A stretch of DNA of 64,000 nucleotides from Puia sp963703355. Its GTDB lineage: Bacteria; Bacteroidota; Bacteroidia; Chitinophagales; Chitinophagaceae. Location: positions 1,674,001-1,738,000 of the forward strand of contig OY969813.1 in NCBI GenBank assembly GCA_963703355.1. The letters run 5' to 3'. The notes below the pieces were generated by a model, which saw only the letters and a program-made list of their open reading frames with translations, had not been told where the DNA came from and did no database searches. How positions within the stretch are numbered: position 1 is the stretch's first letter; each line of letters starts with the position of its first letter. This document shows positions 26,437 through 37,005 of the stretch, in pieces. Position numbers and translations under genes: made by a program.

Positions 26437-29400
26437 TTATTGAACTTTTATTAATTTAACCGTCTGGGTTAATTTTCCATCTTCCAGAATACCGAGCATA
26501 TAAAAACCAGGTAGCAATGCTCCGCTATTCGGAACATTAACAGTAATCTTCGACTTTCCTGCCGGCTGATTGGTGGTAGCGGTTTTATAGATCATCCTGG
26601 CATTCAGATCATATAATACGACGGTAATCGCCGAGGCCTTTTCCTTTACTATTTCGACATCTATTTTATTGGTGAATGGATTTGGATATACATTGATTTG
26701 TCCAATCGTTGTATCATTTGATGACGCCAATTCCGGTGTTGCTGCTAGCCCATTAACCAAGTTATTCCGGCCTCCATTAACTCCAGTTCCTCCTGTTCCA
26801 TTCACATTTATTGTGGTATCATTAAATAATACCGGTGTAAAAGGTGTTGGATCATCATAAGCTTCAATAGTAAATGCGCTAGTGAAAGAATAAGGATCGC
26901 CACTCAAAGTAACCACATCAACTACCAAGCTACCGTCTGAAGAGGTGAGGTCTTTGAGGTATACTATTTTAGAGTCGTTATACACACTATTTAACTGAAC
27001 AGATTTACCATTACATGAATAAACTGCCGTTGAATACTGATAAGTAACAGCACTACCAAAACAGCCAATCCTGTATTTCTTGCGTATATCCAGATTTGTA
27101 AATTTGACTTCAGAAACTGTTCCTGCGTCTGTCCAGTAAGTACTCGCCATAACGGCACCCGGGAAAATACCATTGGTCGATACTCCTGAAAATCCAGGTT
27201 GATTAAAATCCTTCGTTATTGTCATATTTATGCCAGTAGGAAGTTGGGAATCGTCTATCAAATTATTGAAAACAGACCCTGCAGATGAAGCACCTGTCGT
27301 ATTATTCCAATAGCCTCCGGCATACTGTGATGCACTTGAATTTAAATCTATAAACACAATTCTAAGCGGTGTAACCAAAGACGCTATGTTACTAAAGTCG
27401 CTCGTTTGAGTTGCATTAACAGCGTTGACTTTATAATAGTACCTGACATTTGGCGTAAGACCGTAATCCGTATAGGCGGTTACATTTGCTGCAGTTGTAT
27501 TAATCAAAGTATAAGTTCCCTGAAGTGAAGTTGAACGGTAAATCTGGAAACCTGTTTCATTGTCCGATTGATCAGACCAGGTAAGTTTTACTTCATTGCT
27601 ATCAAGCACTGATTCTGCAAAAAGATAGTAAGGCCTGATGAGAGGTGTGCCAACATTGTATTCCTGAATAACCATCGCATTCAGATTCACGTATGCTGCA
27701 GCCGCATCCTTTGTTGCGGTAACTACTAATTTTCCGGTAGCATCTGACACCAAACCATTTAGCTGTACAGATACATTGCTATTATATTTTGATTCTTGCA
27801 CTACTGACTGTGATCCACTGCTAAATGTAACTTTCGCAGACTGACCAGCATCAACACTGCTCATAAATACAACATTGTATTTCTTGGAAGGATCCAGACC
27901 GTTTATTTGAATGCCAAGAGGGCTGGTTGTGGACGCTACGATGCTGCTTAAGAGTACGTTGTCAGGGAAAATACCTGAATTATTGCCAGTTACCATCCCG
28001 AAAGTGAAGTTTCCGGTCCATGTTTGTTGTAAACTAACTGAAAATCCGGTGTTAACACTCGAGTCATCTAATAGTCCCGATAAGGGTATTCCGGCAGTAG
28101 GATAAGACATGAAATTATTCCATGGCGCTGGTTGCGGTATGCCTCCAGGCGCACCAAAATTGATATACACGTTTCGGAGACTCGAATTCAATACCGTTAC
28201 TTTAAATGTATCGGAAACGCTGACACCAGAATTGTCCGTAACTGTAACAATGATGTTTTTGTAAACGCCAAGATCATTGGTAGAAGGCGACAAAGAAATC
28301 GTACCTGTCCCATTACCGGTATTCTGATAAGTTGCAAAGGCGGGTAAACCAGATACTGAAGTTGTCAATGTTACACCTGGTCCGCTGGTAGCAGAAATAT
28401 TTACTACACTGCTCGAGCCCGCCTTTAATACTACATCATTAATAGCAGTTATAACCGGAGGCGTATCACCGGTTAATACATTTACAACATTAGTAAGACC
28501 GGAACTACCATTCGCATTGGTAGCTTCAATTTGATAATAGTAATTCGTATTGCTTGTAACAGGTGCATCAATATATGTAGTCGCATTTGCATTTGTTGCA
28601 CCTGGATTCAGTAACGTAAATGGTCCGGTTTGGCTTGTAGACCTATAAACAAGGTAGTTGAGCTCATTATAGGCGTTGTCAGTCCAGTTTAATTGAACCG
28701 TACCATTAGGTAATGACACAGCCGCCAGATTTGTAGGTATTATTGGAGTCGTTCCATCATCGAAAGGCTTAACAAGAACCATCGCATTAATTAAACCATA
28801 TGGTGTACCGGTTGCAAAACTCATGTTCATCGTAATAGTACCTGTGTTATCCGGCACCAAACCATTAAAGGTTACTGTATTCTGCTGATTATGGTCAACA
28901 TATAATGGTTTTTGGACACCATTAATAGTATAAATCGTAGTACCGTTATTACCCAGTCCGGTCCAAGCACTACTGCCAAAGACTGTAAGATTATATTTCG
29001 CGCCGATTGTAAGTCCTGACAGACTTACGTTTACAGTACTGGGGGCTCCGTAAACTCCGAAATAGAAATAATCTTGAATTACAGCGTCAGGATACACACC
29101 ACTGTTATTTCCTGTGATTGCGCCGGCATTTCCGCCCTGCCATGTTGTATTAAGGAAATTGATATTTATTCCTGTTGCCACTCCATTGCTGTCCAATAGA
29201 TTAGACTTACTGGTGGAAGAAACATTATTCCATGGTGCAGGTGCAGCAGGGCTGGTATACTGCATATTTATGTATACTTTCTGAGTAGGTAGCGGAGAAT
29301 TAGTTACTGTAAGTGTGAAAGTAGCTGACCCAACACCACCAATTCCATCATTGCTATTAACAGTTATTTGATAAACACCTGCTGCAGCATAACCAGGTTT

Positions 29401-32400
29401 TAGAGTCAATGTTCCTGACCCGTTCCCGTTGTCTGTTAAAGTAACAAAAGAAGGCGCAGAGCTGAGCGACCAAACCAAAGATGCGGTTCCGCTCTGGTCA
29501 GTTGCTGTGATAGGAATTGTAGTGTTGGAACCTTCAGCAACTGTGCTGTTGCTTATTGGGACAACAACCGGAGTATAATTTGCATTTACAGTTACATTGA
29601 ATGACATCATACTGGTTCCCTGATTCGCATCAGTAACCATAACTGTGATAAGGTAAACTCCCTGATCGGTAATCGACGGATTTAACTGTAGTGTGCCTGC
29701 ACCGTTAGTTGTATTAGTAAATGTTGCAAATGCCGGTAAAGGATTTGGAAATGAAATCACTAATGTGCCGGGATCGAGATCGGAGGCTGTAATATTTACG
29801 TTTGCCTGTGATCCATACCGCATATTGAAACTCGCTATGCTGGTTATTGTGGGAAGGTTATCAGGCGTTTTCACCAATAAATCTGCAGTAAAACTACTGG
29901 CACCACCAATTCCCACTGCCCTGACTTTATAATAGTAATTCGAATTCGCAAATAAATTATTATCTGTATAAGCAACAGTGGAGCCATTGCTACCTGGAAT
30001 GGTTGATATCAATCTGTAATTACTCAAATCTCCGACAGAACGCCACAATTCAAAAGACGTCTCATTATTAGAATTATCATTGTATAAAAGTGAAATTGAA
30101 CTTGTGGTCACACCAGTCGAAACGAGATTCGAGGGCGCAACAGGGATAGGAGGAAGTGCCAGTGTCGTATCAGCCGTATATGAATTGGTCATTAAAGCAA
30201 GAATACCCGGAGATGCAACAGGCTCTTTCAGAATAACAAAATTATCAATCAATCCTCCATAGTTAGTAGAACTTGTAGACGAATTGAAAGCATTACCAGT
30301 ATTGGTTGCTCCAATACGTGATAAGCTGGTAGAACTTCCCACAGAACTGAAACTCAGATTTGCGGTTCCTATCAATATACTATTCAGGAATAGCTGAAGC
30401 ACATTTACATTGTAGACAACTGTAACATGATTCCAGCCACCTGCAATCCAATTGACATTCGAAGTAATTGCTGATACCACAATGGATGATCTTATATTTC
30501 CACTAGCGATGCCCGCTTCAAGACCACCAGTGTTAAATCGAAGTGCAATTCCATTATCAGCTCCTCCTAAATCAAAAATGATTTTATTTGCCGCCGATAT
30601 TGTAGACGCATTAGGTTTTACCCAGACGGATATACTTCTTGCTGTATAACTATCACTTGGAAAAGCTCCAGAGGAACTAAATGTCATATCCGCATACTGG
30701 CTGGTTCCATTCAAAGAAAGCGACCGGGTGCCTTCTTTAAAGTCTGTAGAATTGAATGTAGCACCAGCCCCATTTGTCAACGTATGATTATTGCCACTGG
30801 AATCTGCTAAATTATTATTGAAACCCCAGCTCCCCAATGTTGTGCTAACATAATCCGACTGGCCATATTGATTTACCGACCTGATCTTATACCAATATTT
30901 TGTCAAAGGTGATAGACCGATAGAATCAATAAAACTGGTTGCACCAGCCGGCGTCGTTCCGATATCTGAATAAGTTCCCAAGAAACTGGATGAACGCGTT
31001 ATTTCAAAACCTGATTCATTGGTGCTGTTGTCAGTCCATATCAAATTTACCTTGTTGTATGAAGTAGCATTTACAGTGAGACCGGATGGTTTGACAGGTA
31101 AATTGGCCGGTGGTATTGTAATCGCATCTCCAAATGCTGAATTAGGAATTAACTGCCTTGAAATTCCTGCAGAAGTACAAGTCCAATAAACATTTATAGA
31201 GGCTCCACCTCCCTGTTGAAAATAAGTTATGGAAATCGGATAGGTGCCTGCAGTCAATGTCACAGTTCCCGTGGCAGATTGAGCACCATGCAAACCATCA
31301 TTATTGACCAATGCTGTATTGCTGTTGTTATATGTGCTCAGATAAAGCTTGCTCCCATCGTCACTATTGGTTTCAAATGTATATGTGCCTGTAGCTGGAA
31401 TATTGATATACCCCTGCCATAAGAATCCATAATTCGTTGTTTGTGTCGCTGGAGAAAGACTGACATTTGGCGTATTACCAGTTTTAACAGGTGTTAATGT
31501 ATTGAAATCCGGTAAAGCATTCCATGTCCCCTGGTAATAACTATATGTGAGCCCCTGCAGTGCAGCGGTTGCACTTACCTGATTACTTGCTGGTGACTGA
31601 TTACCTGTCTTGTCCTTCGCTGTTACATATATCCCGTATGTCTGAAAAGCAGTTAGTCCTGTTATTGTAAAAGTTGTATCGGTAGTGATATAAGCTTTTT
31701 GGCCATTGACATAAACATCATATTCAGAAACGCCCACGTCATCTGTGGCTGAATTCCACATGATCGATGCCAGTGTTCTTGTAGTGCCGGTAACTTTTAG
31801 GTTTGCCGGCGCAGTAGGAGCTGTTACATCTTTAATCGTAGAAACAGAAGCCTGGGTACTAACTGGTGCAGCACCATTGAGGTTAATTGCCCTTATTACA
31901 TAGTAGTAAGTAGTGTTTGCCTGTAGGGCCACATCAGTATATGTCAATACATCCGGACTTGCAATGTTTATCAACACGTATCCTGAACCAGAAGTAGTGG
32001 ATCTATAAATTTCAAATGCGGTTTGTTTGTTGACAGGAGCAGGATCAGCGTTCCAATCTAATCTGATAGAACTACTGCTTACTGCAGTAGCAGCAAAATT
32101 TGTAATATTTTCAGGCACATTTGTGCCGGCAGCCGCAATAACCGTAAAAGGAGCCGAGAAATTGCTGCTGCATCCAAATTGTTGTGTAACCTCTACCTTA
32201 TATTGACCAACAGGAGCATTATAGGTACTATTTGAACTCACCAATGCATTATCGCTGGTTCTCACCCACTGATATGATGCATAGGTATTGGGAACCATTA
32301 ATGGAATTGTTGTTCTTCCATCAACTGAAGGAAGCACGCTGCTATATAAACCATTAATTTGTATGGGCGGTGTTACCGTTGGAGGCATTAGAGAAACCAC

Positions 32401-33483
32401 CACGGGAGTTGGTGACCACGCAGACCAACCAGAAGTGGCTGTTCGCTGATACCTCCCTCTGTAAGTACCATAAGTCTTTACGGTTAAGTCAGATGAAGTT
32501 GCTCCAGGAATTACGACACCATTATTATCCCACTGATACGCAAAAAACCCCGGATTAAGACCCATATGAACACTTACTGAATCCGAAGCGCAAAACTGAG
32601 TCCGTTGAAAATAAACCAACGGATTTGCTTTATGCTGCAGACCAAGATAGTTAAAGTAACCAGGGACCTCCCAGAGACTGTCCCACGCATCATGGCCCAG
32701 TGTTGAGAAAAAATTCTGTTTTATGTTTCCTCCCAATTGCCGGAACCCTGTAACATCTGCGGTTACATCACTGGGTGCGGGGGCCTTATCTTGACCGCCA
32801 TTCGCTACCCAAATTGGGATCGTCAGGTATTGTGGAAAATATTGAACATAAGTTGCACCTCCCGCGGAAATTGGGATCATCGCTGCAACTTTTTTGTTAT
32901 AAGTATTATTAGCTGAAAAATCCCAGACACTCTGACCACCTGCGGATAATCCTTCTACAATAATTCTATCGATATCAACTTTTACATATTTTACAAAAGA
33001 GTCAATCAGACTGCTTATCAAAGGAAAATAAGGCTGAGTATATCCAGCCGTGTTTTGCGGATAAAAAAGAAATCCATCGAAAGTACCGTTATCTACATTT
33101 TGTGCATGATTCTGTCCACCATGTAATAGTTGCTTCTCATTATCGAAAATGGTACCCGCTTCTCCATCGCCATGAAAAAATATGTACAGCGGATATTTTT
33201 TTCCGTCGTTTACATTCGGTTGATATGATTTAGGAAATTTCAGACGAAAGCACATCCCGGAAAAATAGTAGGATTTATAGCCATTCGCATATGGACCCCA
33301 GGTTAGGTCGGCGGTATGTCCCCATTTGAGTATGTTGTAATTATTCCATGCCGGCGTTGCAGGATGAACTGTCGAAGTATATATGACGTCCGGATCAGTT
33401 GGATCCAAAACACCTGCCTGTGAGAATGTCTTCGAAGATAAAAGAAGTAACAGTAAGGATATTAAGTAAAATACTTTTCTCAT
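26437..33483 (-). CDS. Giant secreted esterase with FN3, PA14, LamG-like modules and T9SS tail
   Basis: A 2348-residue exported protein. Order: signal peptide (1-22); an alpha/beta-hydrolase domain (about 70-290) with FFHGDGEAG (101-109), nucleophile elbow GLSAGG (S179), D231 in NGGQD and H263 in LGHDAW, a plausible Ser-Asp-His triad; an Ig-like segment; several fibronectin type III domains from about 455; a PA14-like domain (about 650-780, FLWQGYINIPATGTYTFETN); a LamG/concanavalin-like domain (about 890-1080); cadherin-like segments; three copies of a ~170-residue module (about 1402-1571, 1766-1940, 2040-2208); and a T9SS type A tail (about 2265-2348, NVYPNPF). The enzyme may act on polysaccharide esters; substrate unknown. 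It stands alone upstream of the glycan operon. Confidence 0.87.
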   Translation of the reverse strand: MRKVFYLISLLLLLLSSKTFSQAGVLDPTDPDVIYTSTVHPATPAWNNYNILKWGHTADLTWGPYANGYKSYYFSGMCFRLKFPKSYQPNVNDGKKYPLYIFFHGDGEAGTIFDNEKQLLHGGQNHAQNVDNGTFDGFLFYPQNTAGYTQPYFPLISSLIDSFVKYVKVDIDRIIVEGLSAGGQSVWDFSANNTYNKKVAAMIPISAGGATYVQYFPQYLTIPIWVANGGQDKAPAPSDVTADVTGFRQLGGNIKQNFFSTLGHDAWDSLWEVPGYFNYLGLQHKANPLVYFQRTQFCASDSVSVHMGLNPGFFAYQWDNNGVVIPGATSSDLTVKTYGTYRGRYQRTATSGWSAWSPTPVVVSLMPPTVTPPIQINGLYSSVLPSVDGRTTIPLMVPNTYASYQWVRTSDNALVSSNSTYNAPVGQYKVEVTQQFGCSSNFSAPFTVIAAAGTNVPENITNFAATAVSSSSIRLDWNADPAPVNKQTAFEIYRSTTSGSGYVLINIASPDVLTYTDVALQANTTYYYVIRAINLNGAAPVSTQASVSTIKDVTAPTAPANLKVTGTTRTLASIMWNSATDDVGVSEYDVYVNGQKAYITTDTTFTITGLTAFQTYGIYVTAKDKTGNQSPASNQVSATAALQGLTYSYYQGTWNALPDFNTLTPVKTGNTPNVSLSPATQTTNYGFLWQGYINIPATGTYTFETNSDDGSKLYLSTYNNSNTALVNNDGLHGAQSATGTVTLTAGTYPISITYFQQGGGASINVYWTCTSAGISRQLIPNSAFGDAITIPPANLPVKPSGLTVNATSYNKVNLIWTDNSTNESGFEITRSSSFLGTYSDIGTTPAGATSFIDSIGLSPLTKYWYKIRSVNQYGQSDYVSTTLGSWGFNNNLADSSGNNHTLTNGAGATFNSTDFKEGTRSLSLNGTSQYADMTFSSSGAFPSDSYTARSISVWVKPNASTISAANKIIFDLGGADNGIALRFNTGGLEAGIASGNIRSSIVVSAITSNVNWIAGGWNHVTVVYNVNVLQLFLNSILIGTANLSFSSVGSSTSLSRIGATNTGNAFNSSTSSTNYGGLIDNFVILKEPVASPGILALMTNSYTADTTLALPPIPVAPSNLVSTGVTTSSISLLYNDNSNNETSFELWRSVGDLSNYRLISTIPGSNGSTVAYTDNNLFANSNYYYKVRAVGIGGASSFTADLLVKTPDNLPTITSIASFNMRYGSQANVNITASDLDPGTLVISFPNPLPAFATFTNTTNGAGTLQLNPSITDQGVYLITVMVTDANQGTSMMSFNVTVNANYTPVVVPISNSTVAEGSNTTIPITATDQSGTASLVWSLSSAPSFVTLTDNGNGSGTLTLKPGYAAAGVYQITVNSNDGIGGVGSATFTLTVTNSPLPTQKVYINMQYTSPAAPAPWNNVSSTSKSNLLDSNGVATGININFLNTTWQGGNAGAITGNNSGVYPDAVIQDYFYFGVYGAPSTVNVSLSGLTIGAKYNLTVFGSSAWTGLGNNGTTIYTINGVQKPLYVDHNQQNTVTFNGLVPDNTGTITMNMSFATGTPYGLINAMVLVKPFDDGTTPIIPTNLAAVSLPNGTVQLNWTDNAYNELNYLVYRSTSQTGPFTLLNPGATNANATTYIDAPVTSNTNYYYQIEATNANGSSGLTNVVNVLTGDTPPVITAINDVVLKAGSSSVVNISATSGPGVTLTTSVSGLPAFATYQNTGNGTGTISLSPSTNDLGVYKNIIVTVTDNSGVSVSDTFKVTVLNSSLRNVYINFGAPGGIPQPAPWNNFMSYPTAGIPLSGLLDDSSVNTGFSVSLQQTWTGNFTFGMVTGNNSGIFPDNVLLSSIVASTTSPLGIQINGLDPSKKYNVVFMSSVDAGQSAKVTFSSGSQSVVQESKYNSNVSVQLNGLVSDATGKLVVTATKDAAAAYVNLNAMVIQEYNVGTPLIRPYYLFAESVLDSNEVKLTWSDQSDNETGFQIYRSTSLQGTYTLINTTAANVTAYTDYGLTPNVRYYYKVNAVNATQTSDFSNIASLVTPLRIVFIDLNSSASQYAGGYWNNTTGASSAGSVFNNLIDDSQLPTGINMTITKDFNQPGFSGVSTNGIFPGAVMASTYWTDAGTVSEVKFTNLDIRKKYRIGCFGSAVTYQYSTAVYSCNGKSVQLNSVYNDSKIVYLKDLTSSDGSLVVDVVTLSGDPYSFTSAFTIEAYDDPTPFTPVLFNDTTINVNGTGGTGVNGGRNNLVNGLAATPELASSNDTTIGQINVYPNPFTNKIDVEIVKEKASAITVVLYDLNARMIYKTATTNQPAGKSKITVNVPNSGALLPGFYMLGILEDGKLTQTVKLIKVQ

Positions 33484-34049
33484 CTTTTTCTATTTAGGTT
33501 TAAGGTTTCTATTACAGGAATAGTCTTTCGGGCGGAATTGGGGGTAATGCAATTGTAGACCAACTGCTATAGAATTAGATCAAATAGACACGGCAATCGT
33601 TATAAGATAATTTGGAAATTAAACGAGATCAAGGTTGTTGCACAGGAACTGTGAAAGGGTACTTCGATAGGAGAATGGGTAAAAAATTATTCGACTGCAA
33701 TGTTAAATAATATATTTGGTTCCTACAAGGACTCATCGACCTAAAACTTTTAAATCCGTTTAAATTTATTAACTATTGGTTAACTTCACCTTACTCTTGT
33801 CAGGATTTCAAGTTCGTTTAATCATAATCTTAAGACTATCATTGTAATACGTTTTTTAACTGCCTGAATTACTTGTGTATAAAATCAAATGACTTACGAA
33901 ATTGATCGGTATATCTTGAATACCGATTCAGATCATATTAACTATTTAACATATATGTTGCGCCAGAAATACGAATAATTACATTTAGAGTTTACAAATT
34001 TCGTGTCCACTAAGAATTATTATTTCCTGAAATATTATTTTTCAACCCA
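33484..34049. other. Divergent intergenic region
   Basis: 566 bp between the minus-strand giant esterase and the plus-strand glycosyltransferase operon. No gene or RNA was recognised. It must carry promoters for both directions. No operator-like palindrome or convincing -33/-7 pair stood out. Confidence 0.6.
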
Positions 34050-34964
34050 ATGAGAACTTATAAGGAAGATAACCCATTCGTTTCCATAATTACTCTTAAT
34101 TGGAATCAAACTGCCATTACGTGTGAATTTTTAGAAAGCACCCGAGATTTTTTATATAAAAATTACGAAATTCTTGTCTGCGATATGGGTTCAAAAGTTG
34201 ACCCAACCCCTCATATTAATGCATTAAATTTTCCGAATACCCGCGTATTAAGATCTGAAACAAACCTGGGTTTTACCGGGGGCAACAATTGGGGAATGCG
34301 ACAGGCCAAAGGTGATTTTATTTTTATAGTAAACAACGACACAGAAGTAACCAGCAACCTGCTGGATGTATTGCTTGAACCATTTTATCAGGATAGTCTG
34401 ATAGGTGTAACCTGTCCCAAAATTCGTTTCTATCATCATCCGAATATTATTCAATACGCAGGGTTCAATCCTTTTAATCTGTTAACCGGAAGAACAACGG
34501 AAATCGGCAATAAAGAAGAAGATAATGGACAACATGACGTGAGTGAATATACGAACGGCGCTCATGGGTGTGCGATGATGGTAAAAAAAGATGTGATTAC
34601 ACAGGTAGGCATGTTTCCAGAGAAATTTTTTATTTATTACGAAGAATGGGATTGGAGTGCGCGAATTCTCAAAGCGGGGTACAAGATCTTTTATCAGGCA
34701 CGTGGATTGATTTTTCATAAAGAGTCAATAACCATGGGTAAAGAGAGTGCAATCAAGGTTTACTATCATACCAGAAACCGCATCTTATATATGAGAAGAA
34801 ATACAAATGCGTTGCAATTTGCATTCTTTTCATTTTTTTTTATTTTTACATCGACACCCAAAGCCATCATCAAGTATTCCTCCAGCAGACAATTCACACA
34901 TTTGAAGGCTTTTTTCAAGGGGGTCATCTGGAATTTCACTAAATCCAAATATTCGAAGGTCTAA
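34050..34964 (+). CDS. Glycosyltransferase family 2 (rhamnosyltransferase-like)
   Basis: A 304-residue GT-A enzyme. Seen: FVSIITLNWNQTAITCEFLE at the start, TNLGFTGGNNWGMRQAKGDF, the metal-binding region VNNDTEV (DxD-like), and FFIYYEEWDWSARILKAGYK, all typical of the rhamnosyltransferase-like GT2 branch. A hydrophobic stretch near residue 255 suggests weak membrane association. It is the first gene of a plus-strand glycan set; the epimerase starts 28 bp later. Confidence 0.88.
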   Translation: MRTYKEDNPFVSIITLNWNQTAITCEFLESTRDFLYKNYEILVCDMGSKVDPTPHINALNFPNTRVLRSETNLGFTGGNNWGMRQAKGDFIFIVNNDTEVTSNLLDVLLEPFYQDSLIGVTCPKIRFYHHPNIIQYAGFNPFNLLTGRTTEIGNKEEDNGQHDVSEYTNGAHGCAMMVKKDVITQVGMFPEKFFIYYEEWDWSARILKAGYKIFYQARGLIFHKESITMGKESAIKVYYHTRNRILYMRRNTNALQFAFFSFFFIFTSTPKAIIKYSSSRQFTHLKAFFKGVIWNFTKSKYSKV

Positions 34965-34992
34965 AAGTTTGGCAACTTAAAACGAATCATAT

Positions 34993-36006
34993 ATGGCTAC
35001 GACATCTTTAGTAACAGGGGGGGCCGGCTTCATCGGCTCACATGTAGTCCGACATTGCCTGGCAATGGGACACGAAGTAATTGTTCTGGATGATCTTAGC
35101 GGCGGCTTTAAAGATCACATACCAGACGGCGCATTGTTCGTACAGGGCAGCATTACGGATATTGATCTGGTGCAGGAATTATTCAGCAAATACAGATTTC
35201 AATATGTTTATCACCTCGCTGCATATGCTGCAGAAGGGTTATCTCATTTTATTCGCAATTTCAATTATAACAACAATCTGATTGGAAGTATAAATCTAAT
35301 AAACGAGTCAGTGAAATTCAAGGTGAAATGTTTTGTGTTTACTTCTTCAATCGCGGTTTACGGTAAAGGGCAATTGCCGATGACAGAGGAAATGACTCCA
35401 TTACCTGAAGATCCATATGGTATCGCAAAATATGCAGTCGAAATGGATCTGCGTTCCGCTTTTCATATGTTTGGGCTCAACTCCGTTATTTTCCGGCCCC
35501 ATAATGTATATGGACAAAATCAAAACATTGGAGATAAGTACCGCAACGTAATTGGAATTTTCATGAACCAAATAATGCAGGGTAAAAAGCTGACGATTTT
35601 TGGAGATGGAAATCAGACAAGAGCGTTTAGTTATATAGACGATGTGGCAATCCCTATAGCGCAATGTGTTAATATTGAAAAGTCTTATAATAAGATTTTC
35701 AATATCGGTGCGGACAAACCGTACACGGTAAATGAATTGGCAATCGTGGTTAGCAAAGAATTTGGAATAAAGCCTGACATAACTTATTTGGAAGCTCGAA
35801 ATGAAGTGCTACACGCATACAGTGATCATAGTAAAGCCCATGAAATCTTTGGTGAGCAAAGCGGAATCAGCCTGGCTGAGGGCATTGCTCATATGGCAAA
35901 TTGGGCAAAAAAAGTTGGTGCCAGACACAGTAAAGAATTTGACAATATAGAAATTACAGAAAAACTTCCTGACGGCTGGAGTATCAAAAAAACGGCTTTT
36001 GCATAA
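34993..36006 (+). CDS. NAD-dependent sugar epimerase/dehydratase (extended SDR)
   Basis: A 337-residue extended SDR. The NAD site reads TGGAGFIGS (8-16), followed by VLDDLSGGFKDHIP as in UDP-glucose 4-epimerases. The active site shows SSIAVYGKGQ and the Y-x3-K motif in PYGIAKYAVE. RPHNVYGQNQ and FGDGNQTRAFSYIDDVA form the substrate region. It probably interconverts a nucleotide sugar for the flanking glycosyltransferases. 4-epimerase is the best guess, but dehydratase or other epimerase activity cannot be excluded. Confidence 0.87.
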   Translation: MATTSLVTGGAGFIGSHVVRHCLAMGHEVIVLDDLSGGFKDHIPDGALFVQGSITDIDLVQELFSKYRFQYVYHLAAYAAEGLSHFIRNFNYNNNLIGSINLINESVKFKVKCFVFTSSIAVYGKGQLPMTEEMTPLPEDPYGIAKYAVEMDLRSAFHMFGLNSVIFRPHNVYGQNQNIGDKYRNVIGIFMNQIMQGKKLTIFGDGNQTRAFSYIDDVAIPIAQCVNIEKSYNKIFNIGADKPYTVNELAIVVSKEFGIKPDITYLEARNEVLHAYSDHSKAHEIFGEQSGISLAEGIAHMANWAKKVGARHSKEFDNIEITEKLPDGWSIKKTAFA

Positions 36007-36125
36007 ATACAACTTTATTTTTACCTGCTCATAACAAGTAAAGTGAATAAGACTTCTTCTCAAAACGGGCAGCACTACCATAAGAGACCCATATTCTTTA
36101 AATAGCAATATCTAAACAACCTATT

Positions 36126-36929
36126 ATGTCAGAAGTGTATATCCATAAGCCAAGTTGGAAAAATATCGGTAAATACAGTATCTATCTCAGCTATTTTATA
36201 GAATACCTGAAGTATGGAGATTTTAAATCTTTGGGGGCGTCACTTAAGTACGTGTTTACCCATAAACTGCCTCACAAGGATTATGAGACAAGTAGTGGCA
36301 TGGGAAAGTTCATTATCAGGAAAAATACCAACGATTTTCAATTTATCAATTACGCATATGAAAAATCAATTAAAACTTATCTGCAAAAAAACCTGGATTC
36401 TTTTGATGTTTTCATAGATCTCGGAGCCTGCATAGGTGAATATTGTATTTGGCTTGCCAAAGAAGGCAAATTTTGCATTGCAGTCGAACCGGTTAATTGG
36501 AAAGGTCTTAAAGCCAATGTTGCGTTAAATAACCTCGAAGATAAAATCAGGATTTTTCCAGTAGGTGTAGGTGAAAAAAAAGAAAAAGTTTTTTTTAATA
36601 TCCTGGAAGGAGTTACCAGTTCGAGTTATATGGACAAAGGCAGCTCAAATGAACCTAATGTTGAAATAGAAACGGTAGATCATATCATGCAAACGGTAAA
36701 CATTTCTCCAGATGTTCGCATCATTATGAAGCTCGATATTGAGGGCATGGAACCGGAAGCTATCAGAGGTGCAGCAAAATTTATTTCTTCCTGTAAAAAT
36801 TTGAGAGTTATTTACGAGCACTTTATTGAAGACGATTATAAAAATGATAAAGCGCTTATGAACATAAGCGATTTCATAATTCGAAATCTAGATAATGTTA
36901 ACAGAATCGCCACGAAAACAGGAGTTTAG
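36126..36929 (+). CDS. FkbM-family methyltransferase
   Basis: A 267-residue SAM-dependent methyltransferase. The SAM motif is VFIDLGACIGEYCIWLAKEG (about 98-117). The FkbM signature KLDIEGMEPEAIRGA lies near 200. FkbM enzymes methylate hydroxyls, and within glycan clusters they typically O-methylate sugars. It lies 119 bp after the epimerase and 76 bp before the GT4 gene. The role as a sugar O-methyltransferase is inferred from context. Confidence 0.86.
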   Translation: MSEVYIHKPSWKNIGKYSIYLSYFIEYLKYGDFKSLGASLKYVFTHKLPHKDYETSSGMGKFIIRKNTNDFQFINYAYEKSIKTYLQKNLDSFDVFIDLGACIGEYCIWLAKEGKFCIAVEPVNWKGLKANVALNNLEDKIRIFPVGVGEKKEKVFFNILEGVTSSSYMDKGSSNEPNVEIETVDHIMQTVNISPDVRIIMKLDIEGMEPEAIRGAAKFISSCKNLRVIYEHFIEDDYKNDKALMNISDFIIRNLDNVNRIATKTGV

Positions 36930-37005
36930 ATATACCATTTCAAAATTTACCTTTCGATCCGATTAAAGATGAATTTACCGATCTATAACCTGCAAAGCAG
37001 ATAAA

